The notes under the pieces: generated by a model
What the model saw: the letters and a program-made list of their open reading frames with translations, nothing else
Database searches by the model: none
What the model was told of the DNA's origin: nothing
Part shown: one piece after another, positions 46,827 to 56,093 of the stretch
Position numbering within the stretch: position 1 is the stretch's first letter
Layout of the letters: every line of letters begins with the position of its first letter
DNA from: an uncultured Bacteroides sp.
GTDB lineage: Bacteria; Bacteroidota; Bacteroidia; Cytophagales; Cyclobacteriaceae
Direction: 5' to 3'
DNA: 64,000 bases
Assembly: GCA_902168185.1 (NCBI GenBank)
Contig: CABHOV010000053.1
Span: 58,473 to 122,472 of the forward strand
Program-made: the position numbers and the translations under genes

Positions 46827-47189
46827 TGTCTAATGTATATGATGTAGTGTTGAGCAAAAATGGTTGTGGCGTTTCGGGGCGTACATGGTAGGCTACGCTA
46901 ATGCGTTATTATACAGGCGGCAACGACTACTAGCTGTAGCTTAATTACTTTGTTACTTATCCCTTATCTACTTTTCTTTTTCTGCCTCCATCACAAATAA
47001 AATTCCGTTCGTTCTCATTAAGTCTATACGCCAGTTGTTGCTAGTTGTGTTGAAGGCTTCCAGCGGATGAGTATGCGTGCAGGATACTTCCCTTACCCTT
47101 GTGGACCTTATTTAGCTTTACAATTTTTATATACACGCTAAAAAGGTCTAAGATTGCATAATAGCCTTCTTTGCAATCCGAGAAATGCA
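46827..47189. other. Intergenic region, nothing clear
   Basis: A 363-bp AT-rich stretch between convergent genes. I saw no strong terminator, RNA or ORF in it. Confidence 0.5.
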
Positions 47190-49274
47190 TTAGCAGGATG
47201 GTACCGATTTAGGTCGTACAGGAAAAAATATTGTAAATATACTTCCCTTTCCCAATGAACTTTGAACTTCGACTTTTCCACCTAAAGACTCTGCCTGTGA
47301 CTTTACCAGATTGAGTCCTATTCCTTGCCCGTCAATTTTATCACCATGAAATCTGTTGTATAGTCCAAATAGTTCTTTGCCATTTTTTGCCAGATCTATT
47401 CCCATTCCATTATCTCTTACAGAGAAGAGAATAAAGCCATCTACCACTTGCGTCTGCACATCAATAATCAAGGGTACATCGGGCCTGCGATATTTTATTG
47501 CGTTGGACAATAAGTTATACATGATGCTATAGAGATAACTTTTTATGGTAACAATTCCTTCTGCATTTTGAAAGGATGAACTTATCACCGCCTTGTTGCT
47601 TGTGATGTCGTTTGCCAATACTTTTTTTATCAAGATCAACTCGTCTTCAAAACCGATGTAGTGTTCTCTTCTTTCATCCTGTAACGTTACGGCAGCATTC
47701 ATATCTCTAATGACATTGTCTAAATCTAAAACCAGTTCTCTTACAGTTTCCAGAGTGGTCTTATTATTGAGTTTAAATGAGGGGTCTATTTCAGAAATAG
47801 ACACCACCTCCAGTATTCTCGCTATAGGGGCACGCAGATCGTGAGAAAACGAATATGCAAACTGCTCAAGTTCTCGATTTTTAGTTTGTAGTTTTTCAAG
47901 AAAGGCGCGCGCTTCAGCTTCGATCTTTTTTTTTGCTGACAAGTCATGTAGTAGAACGGATATACCTTTTGCTGTTTGATATATATATACCTGGAAGACC
48001 GAAGCGATTTCCTCGTAGACAAAATCCATTACGAAATCCTGGTCAGCGCCAGTATGTATGGCATCATAATAAGCTGTTAGGAATAATGATTCAATCTCCG
48101 GAAAAGCTTCTTCTAATTTTTTTCCAAGAATCTGGTCAGCGGTTTTGCGGGTAAATTTTTCGTACGCTTCATTAACGCCGGTAAACCTGGAGGAGCGATC
48201 CAATGAAAAAAAAATATTAGGCACCATTCGGACCAATTCATCATGCTGCATTTTCTTACTTCCTATATATTGCTGCTGGGTTAATCGCTCGTTCATTTCA
48301 ATATTTCTGGCGTCATCTGAAAGGTCAACCGAGATGGTGCATATGGCGCGAACGTACTCTTTCCCATTATATAGCGGGAACTTGGGTGTTTGATAATTGT
48401 GCACGGTTCCATCGGGATGATGTACCAATCGCTTGTGCTCAATTAAGCGATTCTGTTTTACAGTCTGGGCATCTGTCGTGTGTGATTTAGTGTGTTCACC
48501 ATTAACACCGTTGGAAAATTTTCTCCTGTTTAGCTCAACATCACCAGTATTCATAACATTTTTAAACTGGCGATTTGCTAACAGAAATTTTCTTTCCAGG
48601 TCCCGCGCATCGATGAGTACTCCCGTGTTCTCAATAATGCCATTTAGTAACTGTTCATTTTCTTCTAACTTCTTCTTGCATACTGTCAATTCAGTAACGT
48701 CATGAAAGATTAAAACACTCCCTATGATCTCAGCGTGCGTATCGTGAATGGGAATAGCGCTGTCAAAAATATAGCGTTTTGAATTGTCTTTTTTAACTAC
48801 TATGGTGTGATACGCCAGAGGTGCAATCCTGTTCTCTTTCAATACAACCGTGACCGGACTATCTACAGGAAGTTCTGTCTGATCGTTGATGGTATTAAAA
48901 ATTGCATCCATGGGAGTGCCCAGTGATTCTGCTAAGGTCCATCCGGTAAGTTGTTCTGCTTTTTTATTCATAGAGGTTACAGAGCCCATACGGTCGGTAA
49001 AAATTATAGCTTCGTCTATATTTAACTTCATCTTGGTGAACCACTCCTGGCTGATATATACTTTGCCTGAATAGCGCAGGTTTTTGACTGCGACCCTGCC
49101 TAAAATATAGATATTGACTATCGTAAGAGTGCTTAATAGTGACAGAAATGCAAGTGTATAGGGCGCGTATAGCAGCTTGCCGGGGTGGTCTGTGTAAAGG
49201 TATTCCAACAAAAGGGGTACAATCAAACCTGCGCATGCAAGAACAATGATTGCCGGGACATATATTTTTTTCAT
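47190..49274 (-). CDS. Membrane PAS sensor histidine kinase
   Basis: The protein has 694 residues from the ATG at 49274, which directly precedes the first helix (KKIYVPAIIVLACAGLIVPL). The frame is open upstream to 49388 and would add a Cys-containing tail (CNGCKYFQEKC). Two N-terminal helices are followed by a PAS domain (KLNIDEAIIFTDRMGSV), a second and third PAS (LLNGIIENTGVLI; VPNIFFSLDRSSRF), and HisKA with FSHDLRAPIARIL (His478). The HATPase has NLLSNAIKYRRP, DNGMGIDLAKN and GQGIGLNLVKSQAESLGG. It lacks a receiver. The AraC-type gene at 49424 lies directly upstream on the same strand, 149 bp away. Confidence 0.93.
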   Translation of the reverse strand: MKKIYVPAIIVLACAGLIVPLLLEYLYTDHPGKLLYAPYTLAFLSLLSTLTIVNIYILGRVAVKNLRYSGKVYISQEWFTKMKLNIDEAIIFTDRMGSVTSMNKKAEQLTGWTLAESLGTPMDAIFNTINDQTELPVDSPVTVVLKENRIAPLAYHTIVVKKDNSKRYIFDSAIPIHDTHAEIIGSVLIFHDVTELTVCKKKLEENEQLLNGIIENTGVLIDARDLERKFLLANRQFKNVMNTGDVELNRRKFSNGVNGEHTKSHTTDAQTVKQNRLIEHKRLVHHPDGTVHNYQTPKFPLYNGKEYVRAICTISVDLSDDARNIEMNERLTQQQYIGSKKMQHDELVRMVPNIFFSLDRSSRFTGVNEAYEKFTRKTADQILGKKLEEAFPEIESLFLTAYYDAIHTGADQDFVMDFVYEEIASVFQVYIYQTAKGISVLLHDLSAKKKIEAEARAFLEKLQTKNRELEQFAYSFSHDLRAPIARILEVVSISEIDPSFKLNNKTTLETVRELVLDLDNVIRDMNAAVTLQDERREHYIGFEDELILIKKVLANDITSNKAVISSSFQNAEGIVTIKSYLYSIMYNLLSNAIKYRRPDVPLIIDVQTQVVDGFILFSVRDNGMGIDLAKNGKELFGLYNRFHGDKIDGQGIGLNLVKSQAESLGGKVEVQSSLGKGSIFTIFFPVRPKSVPSC

Positions 49275-49423
49275 AGCGCTCAACTTTAACCGAAAGTACA
49301 TTTCCAGGGCGTTGTTTTGGCTACATTTTTCCTGAAAATACTTGCATCCATTACAGGTGAATGTTGGTACAGGTATATGGCTGGTCAACCATGCTGTATC
49401 CTATATTATATGTATATATCCGG

Positions 49424-49984
49424 TTAAAGATCCTCCAGATTCCCCATGCGCTTGGCTTTAAGCTTTTTAAAGAAGGAAGGCGTAAGTCCCGTTATTTTTT
49501 TGAATTGATTTGATAAATGAGCCGTACTGCTGTAATGAAGCTTGAAAGATATTTCTGTGAGGTTTAGCTCATCATAGAGCAAGAGTTCCTTTACGCGCTC
49601 AATCTTGTGAAGGATGATGAAATGTTGTATGGTAATACCCTTTACTTCCGAAAATAAATTGGACAGGTAGGTATAGTCGTAATTCAATTTTTCGCTGATA
49701 TAGTTTGAGTAGTTTACATTCGGCAGTTCATCCGAATAGTGTATCATTTCGATGATCAAAGTTTTAACGCGGTCAATGAGAATGCTCTTTTTATCGTCGA
49801 GTAATTCTAGCCCGGAGTGATGTAGGTTTTCGTTCAACTTGCCGCGTTGCTCAGGAGTGGGGGCTTCGGTTGTTTCCACTACACCTAAATCCAGGGCCGT
49901 ATAGTGTATTCCCAGTTTTTCCAATGCTTCTTTCACAACCATTTTACATCGAAGGCTGACCATATATTTGATGTAAAGTTTCAT
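49424..49984 (-). CDS. AraC-type regulator with degenerate HMA-like N-terminus
   Basis: The 186-residue protein has an N-terminal ~70-residue ferredoxin-like, heavy-metal-associated-type domain (MKLYIKYMVSLRCKMVVKEA). The usual CxxC is Ser10-x-x-Cys13, so it has only one of two cysteines. Residues about 75-180 are an AraC helix-turn-helix pair (YTYLSNLFSEVKGITIQHFI, LNLTEISFKLHYSSTAHLSN, FKKITGLTPSFFKKLK). It is a paralogue of the gene at 56094. The C-terminal two thirds are nearly the same and the N-terminal part is more diverged. It lies between two kinase genes on one strand (87 and 149 bp apart). Confidence 0.9.
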   Translation of the reverse strand: MKLYIKYMVSLRCKMVVKEALEKLGIHYTALDLGVVETTEAPTPEQRGKLNENLHHSGLELLDDKKSILIDRVKTLIIEMIHYSDELPNVNYSNYISEKLNYDYTYLSNLFSEVKGITIQHFIILHKIERVKELLLYDELNLTEISFKLHYSSTAHLSNQFKKITGLTPSFFKKLKAKRMGNLEDL

Positions 49985-50071
49985 TAACGATTGCTTTTTC
50001 TATTCGAAAGAATGCCCGGCATTGCCACTCATACCATTCCAGTCAGAAGTCAATCAACGATGATATAATAT

Positions 50072-51013
50072 TCAGGCAGGCGGGTCAACAACAAGATGAT
50101 AAGTCGGCAGAAATACAGTAAATACAGCACCGACGTTGACAATCCCACGTGCAAAAATAAATCCATTATGATCTTCAACTATTTTTCTGCAGATCGACAG
50201 TCCTGCACCGGTACCTTCGTCCTGAAGGTGTACCTTCTGAAAAAGCATGAACATCTTGGGAAGGTATTTCTCATCGAATCCTATACCATTGTCATATATT
50301 CTGATAAAGAAATACTGCTGGTCTTTTCTCAGGCCCGTATACCTGGTTAACTCATCTTCTGTTGCCAGGGCAGAAATGATGGTAATGACAGGAAGAGCAC
50401 TGGAGAACTTTAATGCATTATCCAACAGATTCTGGAAGAGATGCTGCATTTTCGTGGGGCTTCCATAGATCGTTGGAAGCACATTGCTTCTTATGACAGC
50501 TTTCTTTTGGTCAATCATGGATTTGCAATTAATAATTACATGCTTTAGTATATCGTTAAGATCTATATATACCGCAGTGCCAGCATTCTTCTGTACGTTA
50601 AAAAAATGTACCAGATCTTTTATCTGTTCTAACATGCGCGATGCTGAAGTGTTTATCTTTCCGGTATAACCTTTTGCTGCATCAGTAAGATTTACATCGG
50701 GCATTAACAGCCGGTTTGAAAAGGTTACAATCTTACGCAAGGGCTCCTGCAAACTGTGATTTGAAATAAAAATGAGTTCCTCTAATTGCTCCTGGTATCT
50801 TTTTACATCGTGCTGTATGGAGCTTAATTCAATATTGCCTTTTCGCAATTCTTCGCGCGTATGTATGAGTTGTTGTTTTATATTCTGAAGCTCTCCCTGG
50901 GTAATCACGTTATTACGGGGAAGTTCATTAAGGGTATTGATTTCTCCATTTGGTGAATATCGATGCACCTCAAGCTCTTGGGTAAACAGTGAGGACAGGC
51001 GCTTTTCTTCCAT
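50072..51013 (-). CDS. Soluble sensor histidine kinase (phytochrome-type HisKA)
   Basis: The 313-residue protein has no membrane helix and no PAS. An N-terminal coiled coil (about 30-75) leads to HisKA with SNHSLQEPLRKIVTFSNRL (His86), the LQEPLRK variant shared with phytochrome-like kinases. Then comes HATPase with NLLDNALKFSS, IYDNGIGFDEKYL and GTGAGLSICRKIVEDHNG. Without a sensor domain it probably works with a partner such as the single-domain response regulator at 43076 or the PAS protein at 32556 (inference). It is the first of three same-strand signalling genes (50072, 49424, 47190). Confidence 0.9.
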   Translation of the reverse strand: MEEKRLSSLFTQELEVHRYSPNGEINTLNELPRNNVITQGELQNIKQQLIHTREELRKGNIELSSIQHDVKRYQEQLEELIFISNHSLQEPLRKIVTFSNRLLMPDVNLTDAAKGYTGKINTSASRMLEQIKDLVHFFNVQKNAGTAVYIDLNDILKHVIINCKSMIDQKKAVIRSNVLPTIYGSPTKMQHLFQNLLDNALKFSSALPVITIISALATEDELTRYTGLRKDQQYFFIRIYDNGIGFDEKYLPKMFMLFQKVHLQDEGTGAGLSICRKIVEDHNGFIFARGIVNVGAVFTVFLPTYHLVVDPPA

Positions 51014-51456
51014 ACATTTATATAATTTGCTAGTAAAAGGTATAAGCTTGGAACCAGTGTGTGGCTTAAAGTAGGTTATGCCATTGGCTGATTCGAAGTA
51101 GTATGTAATTCAGTTACGCTTTTCAATTGCTGGCTCTCTATACACCACGATCCAGGAACGTGAATATCTTCATGCTAATCCTTCATTCAGTGTTACCGGT
51201 CAGCATGGTCTTCCGATAGCCACACGACACAAGCTAAGCAAGGTATCACCTACAAGGTTTACACAATACTTGCAAAATGTTACATAAATCCTTGATTTAA
51301 CGCTGCGTGATGATCACGAATGTGGCTGTTTGTAGTCGCAAGTCAGGTAATCTATGAAAAGTGTAAAATCCAACATTCAATGTGTAACGTTTGGCTCGGC
51401 TATAAATGCGATCTTTAGCAAGGCTTCCATATTCGTCAAACGAGTAATATCCCATT
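51014..51456. other. Intergenic region with upstream element for the 51457 gene
   Basis: The 443-bp gap lies between the divergent kinase and the 131-residue gene. It contains ATGTGTAA at 51380-51387 and TATAAATGC at 51401-51409, about 70 bp before the ATG, the same placement as the elements at 53280 and 56799. No other clear element. Confidence 0.5.
51380..51409 (+). promoter_or_regulatory. Weaker copy of the bipartite upstream element
   Basis: ATGTGTAA (51380-51387) is an exact match to half of the element at 53280 and 56799. The second half, TATAAATGC (51401-51409), matches partially and is 2-3 bp closer. It ends about 50 bp from the start codon. Confidence 0.4.
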
Positions 51457-51852
51457 ATGAATAATCCTATATATTTCAATTGCTTTTTTACCGATGATCA
51501 AGCAGAAGACACCGTGTGTACTTATAAAATTATATTGTCCGAAAGTGTTCAATACCCCTTTGAACTATATAAGTTAATAAACATCGTTTCGGATCAATGG
51601 GAACACAGTTCCTCTCATGCATTGTTAATGGATGCCATTAAGTTACTTACCTGTGAATTGTTTAGCAGGGAGGTTCGTGATGCCATTCATCACGATCAGG
51701 CACTCCTCAATATCGATGACATTCTCGCAAAAATATACCAAGGGAAAATGTCAATATCTATAGGGGCCATAAATCATAGAGAGTTTTTAACGCCCAGGTT
51801 TGATGTTGTTCTGGATGAGCTTCTACAAATGGACAAACCTGCGTTGAAGTAA
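51457..51852 (+). CDS. Unknown 131-residue protein
   Basis: A soluble protein starting MNNPIYFNCFFTDDQAEDTV, with a mixed alpha/beta character and helical middle (SSSHALLMDAIKLLTCELFS; VRDAIHHDQALLNIDDILAK) and an end FDVVLDELLQMDK. It has no signal peptide, helix bundle or recognised motif. Its gene has the shared bipartite element at the same distance as two other small genes, so it may belong to the same stress-type regulon. The function is unknown. Confidence 0.6.
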   Translation: MNNPIYFNCFFTDDQAEDTVCTYKIILSESVQYPFELYKLINIVSDQWEHSSSHALLMDAIKLLTCELFSREVRDAIHHDQALLNIDDILAKIYQGKMSISIGAINHREFLTPRFDVVLDELLQMDKPALK

Positions 51853-52031
51853 GTATATATATAGCTTGCACTTTAATTGGATAAACTCACTGGCAGGATT
51901 GGTAAAGCAGAAAGCACAGAAAAATGTTTATATACTTTTCTTACCGGATAATTTTTGTCGCTTTAAAAACTGAGAAATTCATATAGTGTGCTGCAATGCT
52001 CACAGGCATGGTGTGCTTCATCTCAGTAACT

Positions 52032-52853
52032 TTAGGATGGCTTTTGTAGAACAAACCTGTAATATGGCCTCGAACCGTCTTTGAGGGATATATAGAATCT
52101 TGACCCGACAACGCCTGCAAAATCACAAAATAGCTTTTGGTACCGGTGGGGTATAAGCGATTCAATTTTCTTTCTTTTTGATTCATCCTCCGACTCAATG
52201 GCAGCCACCACCTTGGCACTGATGTCCTCTTCACTTAAAACCGTAAGGCCGGAATGTTTTAACTCTTGTTTGAAGAGCTCCATGTTTTCAATGGAATTAC
52301 GAAAGTCAACCAGCAGTAGGTACCCGCCTGGCTTAAGGACGCGGGCAACTTCACGTAGAAATATTTTAACGTCGCCATATCCATGACATGATTCTACATT
52401 CATGACAACATCGATCGAGCGGTCTGCCGCCAGCAATGATTCGCCACTTCCCTGGACAAATGATAAATTAGGAAGAGGGTGAAGCTTGCGCGCCAGTTCA
52501 ACGGCATTTTTTGCTATGTCCAAACCTGTATAATGAGCCGGTTTGAAGTTGCGTGCTATATATGCAGCACCGCCGCCGCGGCCACTACCAATCTCCAGAA
52601 TTTCTTTCCCTTCCAAGGGGGCTTTGCAGGCCAGGTAATGATACATGTTGGCGGAATGTCGCTGATCGTTCACTGCGAAAGGTGGAACATTGTTTTCGGC
52701 TTCCTTCGGGTCGGGGATGTAGCCATAATTCATAAAATGCCAGTCGGCGGCAGGGATATACTTTGCCAAAACCTCATAGGTAACTTTGGCATTGAACCTT
52801 TTGAACCAGGCAAATTTTTTGAATGCAGAAATAATCTTGTTAACAACAAGCAT
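52032..52853 (-). CDS. Class I SAM-dependent methyltransferase
   Basis: The 273-residue protein has the Rossmann motifs in order: motif I ILEIGSGRGGGAAYIA (about residues 79-94), GLDIAKNAVELARK (motif post-I), VVMNVESCHGYGDVKIFLRE and VLKPGGYLLLVDF. The layout and the NVESCHGY stretch recall the methyltransferases acting on small-molecule and lipid-like substrates (phthiotriol or sterol type). An N-terminal helix rich in Phe and Lys may touch a membrane or substrate. A shadow frame at 51941-52234 overlaps its end. The substrate is unknown; the gene is monocistronic. Confidence 0.9.
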   Translation of the reverse strand: MLVVNKIISAFKKFAWFKRFNAKVTYEVLAKYIPAADWHFMNYGYIPDPKEAENNVPPFAVNDQRHSANMYHYLACKAPLEGKEILEIGSGRGGGAAYIARNFKPAHYTGLDIAKNAVELARKLHPLPNLSFVQGSGESLLAADRSIDVVMNVESCHGYGDVKIFLREVARVLKPGGYLLLVDFRNSIENMELFKQELKHSGLTVLSEEDISAKVVAAIESEDESKRKKIESLIPHRYQKLFCDFAGVVGSRFYISLKDGSRPYYRFVLQKPS

Positions 52854-53367
52854 AGTGGGGAATGGATTATAATAATAGTTGAAATAGGCGCAAGTGAAGA
52901 GCGACGGGGGAGTGACGTTTTTGTATCTATGAAAGTATACTCATGTGGGTCGTTCTGTTGATCACGCGTGCCTTCTTTATTTTCTTACAAGATACCACCT
53001 CTGTGGCGCATAACCAATATCTGTGCGTGTCGCGAAAGGAGAAAGAGGTGGACGCAGCACTGGAAGATTCACAATAGCATTCAATTTGTTCTAAAGAACT
53101 TTTGGAATGCTAAATCAGTAATGGATGTAACTTTAATTGAAGCATTTGTAATACTTGTGAAAATGAATCAATCAACCTTTGGTGAACAGTTCGGTGTATA
53201 TTTTGGCTTTAATTTTAAAGGATGGATTGCGAAGATCTGTCCTTTATCTCTTCATCTGCGAGTTTCCAACTCGAACAACTGTGATATGTGTAAGAAATGC
53301 TATAGGATCTGTAATGCTTTAGACATTTACTTACCGGTCCTTTGTATGAAGATATAGGGACATAAAA
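52854..53367. other. Intergenic region holding the bipartite element
   Basis: The 514-bp gap between the divergent methyltransferase and the 49-residue ORF contains the element at 53280-53319. The frame at 52968-53357 overlaps this element and looks non-coding. Confidence 0.55.
53280..53319 (+). promoter_or_regulatory. Shared bipartite upstream element, copy 1
   Basis: TGTGATATGTGTAA (53280-53293), then 16 bases, then TGTAATGCTT (53310-53319). The same 14-mer with the same 16-base spacing occurs at 56799, before TGTAATACTT. It lies 58 bp before the ATG at 53368, counting from TGTAAT. Confidence 0.55.
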
Positions 53368-53517
53368 ATGAACACCTCACTGGAACAGTATTCAGCATTG
53401 GCAGATTCGAAATTTGAACTTGGTAAAGATGTGACCAGACGGATCGAGTCCACGCGCAGACATGAGCTTGAGAAGGTTACCATAATTAAGAAAGGACGCC
53501 TGATTAAAAGACCGTAA
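53368..53517 (+). CDS. Small basic protein of 49 residues
   Basis: The protein starts MNTSLEQYSALADSKFELGK and ends EKVTIIKKGRLIKRP. It is helical with a basic tail. The coding look, the upstream element at 53280 and the position before a CsbD-like gene support a real small gene. No family is recognised. Confidence 0.5.
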   Translation: MNTSLEQYSALADSKFELGKDVTRRIESTRRHELEKVTIIKKGRLIKRP

Positions 53518-53533
53518 AGCTTTGCTTCCGGTC

Positions 53534-53562
53534 TTGTGTATCTAAAGTTATCAGCGTGTAAT
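53534..53562 (+). promoter_or_regulatory. Bipartite upstream element, third copy (imperfect)
   Basis: TTGTGTAT (53534-53541) and TGTAAT (53557-53562) match the two halves with spacing one base shorter than at 53280. The element is about 45-50 bp from the ATG at 53607. Confidence 0.4.
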
Positions 53563-53606
53563 CAAGCACTTTTATATGTCGCGGGTTTTACCGAGTACAA
53601 GCATAA

Positions 53607-53813
53607 ATGAATAAAATGTTAAACGATCAGGAATCAAAATCGCTCCCCAAAACATGGGTCGACCAAAAGGCTAATCTTAGAAAGAAGTTTACTGTGCTCA
53701 GGGATCCCGATTTGAATTATGAAGAGTCTGAGAAAACTGAAATGATATCCAAGCTTCAGGCTAAGCTGGGTTTAAGTGATGAAAGATTACTCTCCATTAT
53801 GGAAGGCAGATAG
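53607..53813 (+). CDS. CsbD-like small stress protein
   Basis: The 68-residue protein reads KTWVDQKANLRKKFTVLRDP, LNYEESEKTEMISKLQAKLG and LSDERLLSIME. This is the compact three-helix pattern of Bacteroidota CsbD-like proteins (W-x-x-Q-K-x-x-L-x-x-K-F, D-L-x-Y-E-x, KLQxKLG). It is cytoplasmic. Related proteins are made under general stress in other bacteria; the molecular role is not known. A strong terminator follows. Two more distantly related copies lie at 56883 and 57933. Confidence 0.75.
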   Translation: MNKMLNDQESKSLPKTWVDQKANLRKKFTVLRDPDLNYEESEKTEMISKLQAKLGLSDERLLSIMEGR

Positions 53814-53847
53814 CCCACCGTTATTTACCATTAACTTAACCCATTTA

Positions 53848-53888
53848 AAGCTGACATGCTCTAGCAAGCATGTTAGCTTATTTTTTTA
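53848..53888 (+). terminator. Intrinsic terminator after the CsbD-like gene
   Basis: AAGCTGACATGCT (53848-53860) pairs with AGCATGTTAGCTT (53867-53879), with one G-T pair, followed by a T-run to 53887. It separates the CsbD-like gene from the antiporter. Confidence 0.88.
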
Positions 53889-53965
53889 CCATAACGCTGA
53901 GAGAAAGGGGAAGCAGGAAACCATTCCAAACCTGCTCTCAAAACCATTCGTCCTACTATTCTCTG

Positions 53966-55549
53966 ATGCAGCATTTTGAAACCATCATTTTCGTTTTAAC
54001 TATTTTAATTTGTTTACTCACCCTGGCCAATAAATTCAATTTGCCAAACCCGGTCTTGCTGGTAACCGGAGGGCTCATCATCGGGTTTATTCCAGGGATG
54101 CCAATTGTATCGCTCAATCCCGAAGTAGTATTCCTGATTTTTCTGCCGCCGATTTTATATAACGCTGCATCCAATACTTCCTGGCATGACTTTAAATCCG
54201 AGATAAAACCGATATCTACGCTGGCCATTGCTCTTGTATTTTTCACTACGCTAGCGGTTGCTATATTCAGTCATTGGATGATTCCCGGGTTCTCCTGGCC
54301 TCTGGCATTTGTTCTTGGCGCCATTGTTTCTCCTCCGGATGCTGTTGCTGCCACAAGTATTACCAAGGGCCTGGGCTTAAACAGGAAAGTGATTACTATA
54401 CTTGAAGGTGAGAGCCTGGTCAATGATGCTTCGGCGCTCATTGCCCTGCGTTTTGCTATTGCAGCCGTTGGCACTGGAACATTTATTTTCTGGAAAGCCG
54501 GAATTAGCTTTCTGACCATTGTTGCCGGAGGTATCGTCATTGGAGGGATAGTCGGTTATTTGTTTATTAACGTCCATAAACGAATACTGAATAATTCCAT
54601 CATCAGTACAGCCCTCACATTACTCACCCCATTCATATCATATCTGGTTGCTGAGCACTTTGCTGCTTCAGGAGTACTGGCCGTTGTGAGCTCGGGTTTA
54701 CTAATTTCCTGGCGTGCCTCGGATATATTTTCCTATCAAACCCGCCTTCGAAACCAAGCCGTCTGGGATACACTCATCTTCCTTCTGAATGGTTTTATTT
54801 TTATACTTATAGGTTTACAACTACCGGAGATATTGCGAGACCTTTCACGCTTCACTGTGCTGGAGCTTACCACCTATGGGCTTATCGTAAGTGCAGTAAC
54901 GATCGCAGTAAGGATCCTTTGGGTGTTTGCTGCAGCCTTTTCATCACGGGGCAAGACCTTCGATAAAGATGCAAACACCTGGAAGAACGTGGCCATTGTA
55001 GCCTGGTCCGGAGGGCGCGGTGTTGTATCACTGGCCACAGCACTGGCCATTCCTTTGACGATTAATGCGCAGCTATTTCCACTGCGTTCGTTAATTCTGT
55101 TTCTTACCTTCGTGGTGATTTTTGTGACGCTGGTTATTCAGGGGCTTTCACTTCCATTGCTTATAAAAATGCTTGGAGTAAAACCTCACACTTCGTCAGA
55201 TTCTGAAGAACGAGATTTGCGTCTTCTGCTTGCCAGCAGCACGATTAGCTTTATTGATAATGACTTTCCATTTGTGCTAAACTCTGTTTGCCAGGTTCAA
55301 ATAAAAAAGCCTCACCTTGATATAACTGATTTGCTGTCCTCCGAACAACAGGAGCGCCTGCCTGCGGCAGACAAGTCAGCTCAATCCAATCTTCTGGCTG
55401 CACAAATGGAGATACGAAAATTCCAACGCAAATTTCTCAGCCGATGCCAGAAAGATAAAATCTTCAGCCAGGCAGTGTTACGAAGGCTGGAACGGGAACT
55501 GGATTTAGCGGATCTGCAGTTGAGTTCCAAAGTACAAAAGCGAAAGTAA
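53966..55549 (+). CDS. Na+/H+ antiporter, CPA1 family
   Basis: The protein has 527 residues from the ATG at 53966; the frame opens earlier, but those residues are polar and overlap the terminator. It starts MQHFETIIFVLTILICLLTL, followed by about twelve helices. Family motifs: FLPPILYNAASNTSW (helix 3), GAIVSPPDAVAATSI, LEGESLVNDASALIALRFA with the essential Asn-Asp pair, WSGGRGVVSLATALAIP. A cytoplasmic C-terminal helical tail (about 450-527) may regulate it. It exports Na+ or K+ for protons and helps pH and salt tolerance, consistent with the stress-type neighbours. Confidence 0.93.
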   Translation: MQHFETIIFVLTILICLLTLANKFNLPNPVLLVTGGLIIGFIPGMPIVSLNPEVVFLIFLPPILYNAASNTSWHDFKSEIKPISTLAIALVFFTTLAVAIFSHWMIPGFSWPLAFVLGAIVSPPDAVAATSITKGLGLNRKVITILEGESLVNDASALIALRFAIAAVGTGTFIFWKAGISFLTIVAGGIVIGGIVGYLFINVHKRILNNSIISTALTLLTPFISYLVAEHFAASGVLAVVSSGLLISWRASDIFSYQTRLRNQAVWDTLIFLLNGFIFILIGLQLPEILRDLSRFTVLELTTYGLIVSAVTIAVRILWVFAAAFSSRGKTFDKDANTWKNVAIVAWSGGRGVVSLATALAIPLTINAQLFPLRSLILFLTFVVIFVTLVIQGLSLPLLIKMLGVKPHTSSDSEERDLRLLLASSTISFIDNDFPFVLNSVCQVQIKKPHLDITDLLSSEQQERLPAADKSAQSNLLAAQMEIRKFQRKFLSRCQKDKIFSQAVLRRLERELDLADLQLSSKVQKRK

Positions 55550-56093
55550 ACATTGTCATAATAGATGTTATACCAAAGAGTAAAAGATGCTCGCTTATAG
55601 TTGATTTTCAAAAGGCGGATGCATCGGTCTACTGGCGTGAGGGAAGCTCTTCGGTGTGAACTCCCTGGAAGAGTAATGATACATGCCACTTTGAGAAGGT
55701 CTATTCCACGAAGAACTGCTCAGGATTTTATATATATTTTCGAGGATATCCTGGAGGGGAACCAGTATAATCCAATAGAGCTTCAGATACATGTTCATGA
55801 TTTCTAGTTGTTACATTCGTTAACAATGAGCACAAAAAAACAATGCTCCTTCAAACGTGATACTTTATCAGATTGAAAGTGTTATATAAAACCCTATTGC
55901 ATTTACACATTTCACGGAAAGTTGATGATCGATCTTGTTAAACGGTAATATATACAGGGAATTTCTTGAATGTTGTGTTTTAAAATGAACGAACTTTCAT
56001 ATAGCCGATATTAATTAGATACCTTCCGACTTATTTCTGGATAAGGGTCTTGTTAAACAACTTCCAGGCATGCTATTTTCAATATCAACACAG
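55550..56093. other. Intergenic region, no clear gene
   Basis: A 544-bp stretch. Overlapping frames at 55595-55798 (-) and 55601-55807 (+) are mutually exclusive and neither shows a motif. A small GAGCA/TGCTC hairpin near 55828-55848 is the only structure noticed. Confidence 0.5.

Noticed and set aside
51941..52234. 97-codon ORF overlapping the methyltransferase end
   Set aside because: It runs mostly inside the well-supported methyltransferase gene in another frame.
52968..53357. 129-codon plus-strand ORF with a Cys-rich end
   Set aside because: It overlaps the shared bipartite element at 53280-53319, has an odd composition (CACRERRKRW), and shows no motif; its TGTGATATGTG stretch is explained by the regulatory element.
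53870..53965. Longer N-terminus for the Na+/H+ antiporter
   Set aside because: It starts inside the terminator of the CsbD-like gene; the first helix begins right after the ATG at 53966.
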